This document shows positions 1 to 6,397 of a stretch of 6,425 nucleotides of DNA, one piece after another. The stretch comes from Cyanobacteria bacterium K_DeepCast_35m_m2_023. GTDB taxonomy: Bacteria > Cyanobacteriota > Cyanobacteriia > PCC-6307 > Cyanobiaceae. The position numbers and the translations under genes are program-made. The first letter of the stretch is position 1, and each line of letters begins with the position of its first letter. The notes below the pieces were generated by a model. That model was not told the DNA's origin and did not search any database. It saw only the letters and a list, made by a program, of their open reading frames with translations. The stretch lies in assembly GCA_016882345.1 (NCBI GenBank), contig VGQR01000118.1, positions 1 to 6,425 of the forward strand. Direction: 5' to 3'.

Positions 1-1
1 G

Positions 2-580
2 GGCCTTATTGATGATCACAGCTTTAACAATTGGCTGCAGGTTAATCAGCTGACGCCAGAACGACTTCTGGAACAGCTGCTCAATCCTGCTCGCCTTGAG
101 CGATTCTGCCGCGAGCGGTTCGGACATCGGGCTGAGATGCGCTTTCTCGAGCGCAAACATCAGCTCGATCAAGTGGTGTACAGCCTGATCCGTGTACAAG
201 ATCCGTTCAAGGCACGCGAGTTTTATCTGCAGATTTCGGAAGGCGAAACCGATTTCGGCACGATCGCCGCCCAATATTCCGAGGGACATGAGCGCAACAC
301 CCGCGGAGTTGTCGGCCCCGTACCTCTGATGCAGGCCCACCCCAAAGTGGTTGAACTGCTACGGAGCAGCCTACCCGGCGAACTACGTGAGCCAGTGCAG
401 ATTGAAAATTGGAATTTGTTGTTGCGTCTCGAAACGATGAATCCCGCCGTGCTCGACCAGGACATGGAACTGCGCATGGCACAGGAACTCTTTGGTGAGT
501 GGATTGACGAACAAGTGCGCCATAAACTTGGCAAGATTCTTGCCAACTCAAGCCCCGTCATGCCTTCAGAGCAGGCCTAA
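2..580 (+). CDS. Parvulin-type peptidyl-prolyl isomerase-like protein, 5' end cut by window
   Basis: The frame is open from base 2 to the TAA at 578-580, giving 192 visible residues; the true start lies upstream, so the first internal ATG (137) should not be taken as the start. Visible residues 1-52 form a helical segment typical of SurA/PrsA-like chaperones. Residues about 54-145 look like a parvulin (rotamase) domain: a first strand VVYSLIRV, a helix ending in EGETDFGTIAAQYSEG, a GVVGPVPL turn, the PGELREPV motif, and a last strand WNLLLRLE. A charged helical tail follows. Related proteins in cyanobacteria sit beside type I secretion genes, as here, 11 bases before the transporter gene. The likely role is folding or handover of the exported substrate, in the periplasm or at the membrane; no signal peptide can be judged. 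By eye, the two histidines of active parvulins are replaced (Ser61 and Asn137 in visible numbering), so chaperone rather than isomerase activity is possible. The family call is fairly firm; catalysis is uncertain. Confidence 0.85.
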   Translation, partial: GLIDDHSFNNWLQVNQLTPERLLEQLLNPARLERFCRERFGHRAEMRFLERKHQLDQVVYSLIRVQDPFKAREFYLQISEGETDFGTIAAQYSEGHERNTRGVVGPVPLMQAHPKVVELLRSSLPGELREPVQIENWNLLLRLETMNPAVLDQDMELRMAQELFGEWIDEQVRHKLGKILANSSPVMPSEQA

Positions 581-591
581 ACCCCTTTTCC

Positions 592-3552
592 ATGACTCAA
601 GCGTCCCAACTCAACCTGCGGGAACTGCCGCCCTTCCAGGGTCTCAACGACGAGCAGCACACCACCCTCCTGCAACGCTGCCAGGTGTTGGGCTACACGC
701 TGGGCCAACCACTGAGCAATCGGCGCGCCATCCCCAGTTCAGTGCTGGTGGTGCTGCAAGGCGACGCCCGCCTGCTGGGCGAAGAGGGCAACCGCTCGTA
801 CACGATTGGCAAGTTGTCTGCCGGGGGCGTGGTGGGCCTGGCGTCGCTGCTGCGCGCGGCCCCCTGCGAAGAGGTGAGTGCTTCGGGTCCGCTCACGGCG
901 CTTGCCATCCCCGATGAGGTGGTGCTGGAGCTTTATCAGCAGGACGCCACGTTCAAAACCTGGTGCGACACCACCCTGCACCCTGCAGAGATCCACTATC
1001 TCATGCACCAACTGATGCGCAGCTCGCCGCGCAGCGACATCAACCGTCAGGGGTTGTTCCAACACCTGCTGACCTCGGCTCAGCTGCGCACCCTGGCGCC
1101 CGGGTCAACGCCTGGCAGCTCGGAGAGCGAAGCCTGGTTCGTCGCCAGTGCCAACGTTGTGGGCCAAGAGCTGGGCGAGCGCGTGCAGGCGGATGCGTCG
1201 CTGGAGACCGAGGGGCCGTTGCCGGTGCGGCTGATCGGCATCCCCCAGTCGGTCATGGAGGCCCTTCAGGACGCCACTGCCCAAGTAGCAGCCCCTACCG
1301 GCGCCGGGTCAACAGCCCTGCCAGGCGCAGATGGCGCATTGGTGATCAATCCTGCGCCCCAGGTGCCCGAGGTCAGCGGCCTTGATCTGGGTCAATCGGC
1401 CGGTCGCAGCCGCTTCCAACTGATCAGGGCCCAGGGCACCCTGCAAGAGACCCAGGCCTGCCTACAGATGTTGGCGGCGTCCATGAAACTGCCGTTCCGC
1501 AAGGACTCGGTCGAAAAGATCTTGCGCGATGCCCTGCGCGGCAACAAGGCGCCCAGCATGGAGCTGTGCGGCGGCCTGGCCTCAATGCTGGGCTTGCAAG
1601 CGTATGCAGCGCGCATCCCGGCCCATCTGGCCACCCGCCTGCAGACCCCGGCCCTGATTCCGTGGCAGGGCAGCTTTGCCCTGGTCAAACAGAGCAGCTC
1701 GCGCGGGCTTGTGCTGGCCTCGCCCCGCGACGGCTGGGTGACGATCGAGAGCGAAGCCCTGGCTGAGACCTTCCCCGAGGGCCTCGAAGTGCTGCTGGTC
1801 GACCGCAGCAGCGCCTCGCCCGATCAAAAGTTTGGAATCAGCTGGTTCTGGCCGGCGCTCAAGCGCTACCGCGGCGTGTTGCTGCAGGTGCTGTTGGCAT
1901 CGTTCGTGGTGCAGCTGTTCGGCTTGGCCAACCCACTGCTGATCCAGGTGATCATCGACAAGGTGATCAGCCAGCGCAGTCTCGACACCCTGCAGATCCT
2001 GGGCATTGCCCTGGTGGTGGTCACGCTTCTGGGGGGCGTGATCGGCAGCTTGCGGACGTTCCTATTCACCGAAACCACCAACCGCATCGACACCCGACTG
2101 GGCAGCGAGGTGATCGACCACCTCCTGCGCCTACCGCTGGGCTATTTCGACAACCGGCCTGTGGGCGAACTGGGCACCCGCATCGCCGAACTCGAGAAAA
2201 TCCGCAATTTCCTCACCGGCCAGGCCTTGACCACGGTGCTGGATGCAGCTTTCTCGGTGATTTACATCATCGTGATGGTGCTCTACAGCTGGCTGCTGAC
2301 GATCATTGCGCTGGCGGTGGTTCCGCTGCAGATCGCCCTCACCCTGATCGGCGCACCGCTGATTCGTCGTCAGATCAGGGATACCGCCAACAAGAACGCC
2401 CAGACCCAAAGCCACCTGGTCGAGGTGCTGACCGGCATTCAGACCGTCAAAGCTCAGAACGTCGAGACCGTCAGCCGCTGGAAATGGCAGGACCTGTACA
2501 ACACATACATCGCCCGCACCTTCGAAAAGACCATCACCGGTACGGCGCTGAGCGAAACCAGCAACGTGCTGCAGCAGCTGTCCCAGCTGTTGGTGCTGTG
2601 GGTGGGGGCCAGCCTGGTGCTGAATGGGCAGCTAACCCTGGGCCAGCTGATCGCCTTCCGCATCATCTCGGGCTACGTCACCCAACCGCTGCTGCGCTTG
2701 AGCAACATCTGGCAAAGCGTTCAGGAATTGCGGGTGTCGTTTGAACGCCTTGCCGACATCATTGACACCCCCGAAGAATCAACCGAAGCGGACAAAGCCA
2801 ATATTCCGCTGCCCAGCATCAACGGCAGGGTGGTGTTTGACAATGTCAGTTTCAGCTTCAAACAGGGCGGGACCAAGATCCTCAACAAGGTCAACCTCGA
2901 GATCCAACCAGGCACCTCTGTCGGCATCGTCGGCCAGAGCGGCAGCGGCAAGAGCACCTTGATGAAATTGCTGCCACGCCTGTATGAGCCACAGGAAGGT
3001 CGCATCTTGATCGATGGTTACGACATCAGCAAGGTTGAGCTCTATTCCCTGCGCCGTCAGATCGGCATCGTGCCGCAGGATCCGTTGTTGTTCGCGGGCA
3101 CAGTGAGCGAAAACATCGCCCTGACCGACCCTGATGCGGACAGCGATCACATTGTGCGGGCAGCGCACATTGCCAATGCCCATGAGTTTGTGATGAGCCT
3201 GCCCATGGGGTACAGCACCAACGTCGGTGAACGGGGCGCCTCGCTTTCGGGTGGCCAAAGGCAGCGTCTCGCCATTGCGCGCACCCTGTTAAGCGAACCA
3301 AGATTGCTGGTGCTCGACGAGGCCACCAGCGCGCTCGATTACGACACCGAACGCCGCGTCTGTGAAAACCTGCGCGAGGCCTGCAAGAACTCAACCGTGT
3401 TCTTCATTACGCATCGCCTCAGCACGATTCGCAATGCCGACATCATTGTGATGATGCACCAGGGTGTGATCGCCGAGATCGGCACCCACGATGAACTGAT
3501 TGCGCTGCGCGGTCGTTACTACGCGCTGTATCGCCAGCAGGAGGCCAGCTGA
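592..3552 (+). CDS. Type I secretion ABC transporter (HlyB-like) with cNMP-binding-like and inactive C39-like domains
   Basis: This 986-residue fused permease/ATPase would drive export of a protein substrate across both membranes with an HlyD adaptor and a TolC-like channel. Domains in order: residues about 14-128 resemble a cyclic-nucleotide-binding beta-roll; about 150-226 may be a second degenerate copy; 228-262 is an Ala/Pro/Gly linker; about 272-405 is a C39 peptidase-like domain; membrane segments lie near 427-449, 465-488, 545-566, 567-590, 655-677 and 681-702; the ATPase domain covers about 740-980. The ATPase looks intact: Walker A GQSGSGKST 781-789, Q-loop Gln829, signature LSGGQ 885-889, Walker B LLVLDE 905-910, D-loop SALD 913-916, switch His941. 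The C39-like part lacks Cys, His and Asp at the expected sites (Glu286, Ser361, Ser377), so it probably binds rather than cleaves the substrate. ATG 592 is the first possible start after an in-frame stop. It has no Shine-Dalgarno sequence, so coupling to the upstream gene is likely. Length near 1000 is usual for cyanobacterial versions. Confidence 0.95.
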   Translation: MTQASQLNLRELPPFQGLNDEQHTTLLQRCQVLGYTLGQPLSNRRAIPSSVLVVLQGDARLLGEEGNRSYTIGKLSAGGVVGLASLLRAAPCEEVSASGPLTALAIPDEVVLELYQQDATFKTWCDTTLHPAEIHYLMHQLMRSSPRSDINRQGLFQHLLTSAQLRTLAPGSTPGSSESEAWFVASANVVGQELGERVQADASLETEGPLPVRLIGIPQSVMEALQDATAQVAAPTGAGSTALPGADGALVINPAPQVPEVSGLDLGQSAGRSRFQLIRAQGTLQETQACLQMLAASMKLPFRKDSVEKILRDALRGNKAPSMELCGGLASMLGLQAYAARIPAHLATRLQTPALIPWQGSFALVKQSSSRGLVLASPRDGWVTIESEALAETFPEGLEVLLVDRSSASPDQKFGISWFWPALKRYRGVLLQVLLASFVVQLFGLANPLLIQVIIDKVISQRSLDTLQILGIALVVVTLLGGVIGSLRTFLFTETTNRIDTRLGSEVIDHLLRLPLGYFDNRPVGELGTRIAELEKIRNFLTGQALTTVLDAAFSVIYIIVMVLYSWLLTIIALAVVPLQIALTLIGAPLIRRQIRDTANKNAQTQSHLVEVLTGIQTVKAQNVETVSRWKWQDLYNTYIARTFEKTITGTALSETSNVLQQLSQLLVLWVGASLVLNGQLTLGQLIAFRIISGYVTQPLLRLSNIWQSVQELRVSFERLADIIDTPEESTEADKANIPLPSINGRVVFDNVSFSFKQGGTKILNKVNLEIQPGTSVGIVGQSGSGKSTLMKLLPRLYEPQEGRILIDGYDISKVELYSLRRQIGIVPQDPLLFAGTVSENIALTDPDADSDHIVRAAHIANAHEFVMSLPMGYSTNVGERGASLSGGQRQRLAIARTLLSEPRLLVLDEATSALDYDTERRVCENLREACKNSTVFFITHRLSTIRNADIIVMMHQGVIAEIGTHDELIALRGRYYALYRQQEAS
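3539..3544 (+). promoter_or_regulatory. Strong Shine-Dalgarno site for the HlyD-type gene
   Basis: A full AGGAGG lies inside the last codons of the transporter gene, seven bases before the ATG at 3552. That ATG overlaps the transporter's stop in the sequence TGATG. This fixes the start of the adaptor gene and predicts translational coupling between exporter and adaptor, which must assemble together. The other starts in the operon (592 and 4762) lack such a site. Confidence 0.85.
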
Positions 3553-4745
3553 TGACCAACAAACCAAAGACAACACCCCTGCTGAAACGCCTGGACCCCC
3601 GCCTCTGGCTGCAGCACAGCCAGGATCTGCTGGAGCGCAGTGTGCGCAGCGACCACGAGGAAGTGGTCCTGCAGCAATCGGGCTCCTGGACGCGGGCGAT
3701 CACCTGGGCGCTGATGGGCGGTACCGCCTTCGGCCTGATCTGGCTGGCGACGGCCAAAACCGAAGAAATCGTGGTCGCCACCGGCAAGCTCGAACCGGTC
3801 AGCCGGGTGATCGACGTGCAGATGCCGATCCAGGGCATCGCCAAAGCAATCCTGGTCAAGGAAGGGCAGAGGGTCAACAAAGGGCAGGTGTTGATCCAGC
3901 TCGACACCGAAGCCACGAAGGATCGCTACAAATCAACACTCGAAAACGTGAGCCTGAAGCAGGCCGAGCTCAACTTCAAAAACCAGGAGCTGCAGAACAC
4001 CCTGGCCCTGAGCAATACCCGCATCACCAGCCTGCAACAAAGCCTGGTGCTGGCAAACAAGGTGCTGGCTCGACTCGAATCACTGTCGAAGCAGGGTGCC
4101 GCTGCCGAACTGCAATACCTGGAGCAGCGCGACAAAGTTCAACAGCTCGAAGGCGAGATTCGCCAGATCACGGCTGACCGCAAACGGCAGGTCAGCGTGC
4201 TCGAGCAGAACATCTGCAGCCTGAAGGGCGCTCTCTCCGAACTGGGCAGCCAGCGCACCGAAGGTAACGTGACCCTCCGTTACCAGGCGATCGTGGCCCC
4301 GGTCAACGGCATCGTCTTTGACCTCAAGCCCAAGACCCCGGGCTTTGTGGCCCAGAGCAGCGAACCGATTCTCAAGATCGTGCCGATCGACAAATTGCAG
4401 GCCCGCGTCGAGATCGACAGCCGCAGCATTGGCTTTGTCAGCGTGGGGGCACCAGCCGACATCAGCATCGATTCGTACCCGGCCAGCGACTTCGGCGTGA
4501 TCAACGGCCGTGTCAAACGCATCAGCTCGGACGCCCTGCCCCCCGACCCCGCGCTCAACAAGGACTACCGCTTTCCCGCCGACATCACCCTTGCCTCCCA
4601 GGTCCTCAAGCTCAAGGACGGCAAACGCCTGCCCCTGCAGGTCGGCATGAGCCTGACCGCCAACATCAAGCTGCGCAAGGTCACCTACCTGCAGCTGCTG
4701 CTGAGCAGCTTCAGGGATAAGGCCGACTCGCTGCGCCGCCTGTGA
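3552..4745 (+). CDS. HlyD-family periplasmic adaptor (membrane fusion protein) of the type I secretion system
   Basis: This 397-residue protein would bridge the ABC transporter in the inner membrane and a TolC-like outer-membrane channel. Residues 1-46 are a charged cytoplasmic tail, and about 47-67 form the single membrane anchor. The first half of a lipoyl-like domain follows (about 78-119, with IQGIAKAILVKEGQRVNKGQVL). A long helical, Gln/Leu/Glu-rich coiled-coil hairpin spans about 121-232, with the turn near LSKQGAAAELQ. The second lipoyl half starts at APVNGIVFDLK (249-259). A beta-barrel runs from about 276, ending in LQVGMSLTANIKL and a hydrophobic YLQLLLSSF tail typical of HlyD. It is shorter than E. 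coli HlyD (478 residues), so its periplasmic reach is probably smaller. It overlaps the transporter stop by one base and has a strong ribosome binding site, so the two are almost certainly co-translated partners. Substrate is not indicated by the sequence. Confidence 0.95.
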   Translation: MTNKPKTTPLLKRLDPRLWLQHSQDLLERSVRSDHEEVVLQQSGSWTRAITWALMGGTAFGLIWLATAKTEEIVVATGKLEPVSRVIDVQMPIQGIAKAILVKEGQRVNKGQVLIQLDTEATKDRYKSTLENVSLKQAELNFKNQELQNTLALSNTRITSLQQSLVLANKVLARLESLSKQGAAAELQYLEQRDKVQQLEGEIRQITADRKRQVSVLEQNICSLKGALSELGSQRTEGNVTLRYQAIVAPVNGIVFDLKPKTPGFVAQSSEPILKIVPIDKLQARVEIDSRSIGFVSVGAPADISIDSYPASDFGVINGRVKRISSDALPPDPALNKDYRFPADITLASQVLKLKDGKRLPLQVGMSLTANIKLRKVTYLQLLLSSFRDKADSLRRL

Positions 4746-4761
4746 GGCGCCGGCAGAAGCG

Positions 4762-6024
4762 ATGAATGCAGAACCGAAGACCAAGGTTCTGTTTGTTCAC
4801 CAGAACTACCCGGGGCAGTTTCGCCATCTGGCTCCCGCCCTGATGCACAGCGGCTGGGACGTGCTGGCTCTGCGGCAGGGGGCCAACAGCGGCCAGCCGC
4901 CGCTGCCGCACAAGATCCACGGGGTGCGGGTCGTCAGCTGGCAGGCCCGGCGCGGCACCACCCTGGCGGCTCACCCCTGGGCCCACGACAGCGAAACCAA
5001 GCTGATCCGCGCTGAAGCGGCGGCCATCCGCTGTGAGCAGCTGAAACAGCAGGGCTGGAGCCCCGACCTGATCGTCGGTCACCCTGGCTGGGGTGAGCTG
5101 CTGTTTCTGCGGCACCTCTGGCCCGATGTGCCGCAGCTGCACTTTCTGGAGTTTCACTACGCCGCCAGCGGGCTCGACGTCGGCTTTGACCCCGAGTTTC
5201 CCCAAACCAGCTGGCAGGACGCAGCGCGGGTCACCGCCAAGGCGGGCCCCAGCCTGCTCAACCTGAGCAACATGGATCGAGGCCTATCGCCGACGGAGTT
5301 TCAAGCCAGCACCTATCCGGCCTGGGTGCGCGAGCGCATCCATGTGATTCACGACGGCATCGACACCCGCCGGGTGGCACCCAACAGGGAGGCCCGGTTC
5401 AAGCTGGGCCCCCAGGGGCCAGAACTCAGGCCCGGCGACCCGGTGCTGACGTTTGTGAACCGCAACCTGGAGCCCTACCGCGGCTACCACCGGCTGATGC
5501 GGGCGCTGCCGGCGATTCAGCGGGCCTGCCCCAAGGCGATCACGGTGATCGTGGGTGCCGATGGGGTCAGCTACGGCGCCGCAGCACCGACGGGCACCAG
5601 CTGGAAGCAGGTGTTTCTGGACGAGGTGGCGGCGGAGCTTGACCTCAGCCGCGTGGTGTTCACCGGGCACCTGGCCTACGACAGCTACCTCAAGCTGCTG
5701 CAGGTCAGCGCCTGCCACATCTATCTGACCTATCCGTTTGTGCTGGGTTGGAGCTGCCTCGAAGCCCTGGCTGCAGGCGCCGTGGTGGTGGGCTCGGCCA
5801 CGGCGCCGGTGCAGGAGGTGATCAGCGATGGCGATAACGGCCTGCTGGTCGATTTCTTCGATCAACAGGCCATGGTCGATCAGGTGTGTGATGTGCTGAA
5901 CCATCCCCAGCGCTACGCGCCACTGCGCCAGGCGGCCCGCGCCAGAGTGATCGAGCGCTACGACTTACACAGCGTCTGTCTGCCGGCCCAGCTGGCTTTG
6001 GTTCGATCGCTCAGATCTGATTGA
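4762..6024 (+). CDS. GT4-type (GT-B fold) glycosyltransferase
   Basis: This 420-residue protein would transfer a sugar from a nucleotide-activated donor; donor and acceptor cannot be read from sequence. The N-terminal half begins with KVLFVHQNYPGQFRHLAPAL (8-27), the hallmark I associate with the Pfam 'glycosyltransferase family 4 group' N-terminal domain. The linker has VIHDGID (195-201). The C-terminal Rossmann half carries FVNRNLEPYRGYHRLM (231-246), the donor-site stretch YPFVLGWSCLEALAAG (324-339) and PVQEVISDGDNGLLVDF (349-365). No signal peptide or membrane segment is evident, so it should be cytoplasmic. The start at 4762 sits four bases before another ATG in a different frame, has only a weak purine stretch upstream, and places the first beta-strand at the usual distance. 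It lies 16 bases after the adaptor gene, so it is probably the last gene of the operon. Its position suggests glycosylation of the secreted protein or synthesis of an associated surface glycan (inference). No convincing terminator follows. Confidence 0.92.
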   Translation: MNAEPKTKVLFVHQNYPGQFRHLAPALMHSGWDVLALRQGANSGQPPLPHKIHGVRVVSWQARRGTTLAAHPWAHDSETKLIRAEAAAIRCEQLKQQGWSPDLIVGHPGWGELLFLRHLWPDVPQLHFLEFHYAASGLDVGFDPEFPQTSWQDAARVTAKAGPSLLNLSNMDRGLSPTEFQASTYPAWVRERIHVIHDGIDTRRVAPNREARFKLGPQGPELRPGDPVLTFVNRNLEPYRGYHRLMRALPAIQRACPKAITVIVGADGVSYGAAAPTGTSWKQVFLDEVAAELDLSRVVFTGHLAYDSYLKLLQVSACHIYLTYPFVLGWSCLEALAAGAVVVGSATAPVQEVISDGDNGLLVDFFDQQAMVDQVCDVLNHPQRYAPLRQAARARVIERYDLHSVCLPAQLALVRSLRSD

Positions 6025-6162
6025 TGCCCAACGGGATGCCCATGGAGTCGACAAAAGCCGGCTCAAGAGAGCAAACAAATCATTCGCAGCCAAACACGGG
6101 AACAGCGCTCAAAAAAGCAAACAAAATCCGAATAAATTTATAACAAAATCGGCAAGCAAGTG
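6025..6162. other. AT-rich intergenic spacer after the operon
   Basis: This stretch holds no supportable gene. Composition shifts abruptly from GC-rich coding DNA to an A-rich plus strand, strongest at about 6108-6150. I looked for a hairpin followed by a T-run that would end the operon and found none on the plus strand. It carries only the short direct repeat listed separately. The composition break fits a junction between the operon and inserted DNA. Confidence 0.7.
6061..6125. repeat. Pair of 19-base imperfect direct repeats
   Basis: GCTCAAGAGAGCAAACAAA at 6061-6079 recurs as GCTCAAAAAAGCAAACAAA at 6107-6125, matching at 17 of 19 bases with a period of 46. Flanking bases do not match. It could be a leftover of a small duplication or a paired binding site; nothing in the sequence decides this. 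Confidence 0.6.
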
Positions 6163-6282
6163 GGGCCTCCTGAATATGGGCAGATCAGTTGCGCTGCAGT
6201 GGATCTGAGCTATTACTGGCGGTAAAATGTCTGCGAATGGGCCCAAATGTGCCCAACAGCCGCCCGACGTTTTCCACATGTA
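6163..6282. repeat. 120-base tandem repeat, copy 1
   Basis: This unit begins GGGCCTCCTGAATA and ends TTTCCACATGTA, and it abuts copy 2 directly. The two differ only at 6177 (T versus A), 6179 (G versus T) and 6211 (T versus C). Copy 1 ends two bases after the ATG that in copy 2 opens the putative transposase frame; here that frame meets a TAG at 6281-6283 created by the junction. It is therefore a duplicate of the element's left end without the gene body. The base just before each copy differs (6162 G, 6282 A), so the unit edge on the left is sharp. Confidence 0.95.
6181..6207. other. Imperfect hairpin inside repeat copy 1
   Basis: CAGATC (6181-6186) pairs with GATCTG (6202-6207). After one A/G mismatch the stem continues for five more pairs, including two G-U pairs, closing on the three-base loop GCT (6193-6195). 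There is no T-run after it, so it is not a standard terminator. Near an IS end, such a structure could bind transposase or limit outside transcription (inference). Confidence 0.55.
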
Positions 6283-6300
6283 GGGCCTCCTGAATAAGTG

Positions 6301-6327
6301 CAGATCAGTTGCGCTGCAGTGGATCTG
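6301..6327. other. Imperfect hairpin inside repeat copy 2
   Basis: This is the same structure as in copy 1 with no base change in the 27 positions. It starts 18 bases inside the unit's left edge and lies about 70 bases before the putative transposase start, overlapping the weak -35-like box listed below. Confidence 0.55.
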
Positions 6328-6348
6328 AGCCATTACTGGCGGTAAAAT
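6320..6348 (+). promoter_or_regulatory. Possible transposase promoter
   Basis: TAAAAT at 6343-6348 matches the sigma70-type -10 consensus at five of six bases. A weak -35-like TGGATC (three of six) lies 17 bases upstream at 6320-6325. Transcription would begin near 6355 and give a leader of about 40 bases before the ATG at 6398. The same boxes exist in copy 1 (6200-6228), so the promoter may be doubled. The -35 match is poor, so this is tentative. Confidence 0.3.
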
Positions 6349-6397
6349 GTCTGCGAATGGGCCCAAATGTGCCCAACAGCCGCCCGACGTTTTCCAC

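Noticed and set aside
492..917. Plus-strand 141-residue frame bridging the isomerase and transporter genes
   Set aside because: It overlaps both real genes in another frame and gives a Pro/Ala/Arg-rich product with no motifs.
4080..4784. Minus-strand 234-residue open frame opposite the adaptor gene
   Set aside because: It lies fully antisense to a clear HlyD-family gene and matches no family I know. Long antisense frames are expected in GC-rich coding DNA.
5284..5904. Minus-strand 206-residue open frame opposite the glycosyltransferase
   Set aside because: His/Gln/Ala/Val-rich low-information translation antisense to a well-supported gene; a GC-rich shadow frame.
6011..6020. Perfect palindrome TCAGATCTGA just before the glycosyltransferase stop
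   Set aside because: It has no loop and no T-run, so it is not a terminator. Its likeness to the CAGATC/GATCTG arms of the IS hairpin is limited to a few bases and may be chance.
6023..6042. Short direct repeat GATGCCCA and a tiny CCC/GGG hairpin after the operon
   Set aside because: Stem of three to four pairs without a following T-run; too weak to call a terminator.
6239..6255. GGGC...GCCC inverted repeat in each 120-base unit
   Set aside because: Only four to five pairs with an eight-base loop; not distinguishable from chance in this sequence.
6227..6283. Short frame starting MSANGPKCAQQ in repeat copy 1
   Set aside because: It ends at a TAG formed by the repeat junction after 18 codons and has no ribosome binding site; it is a by-product of the duplication.
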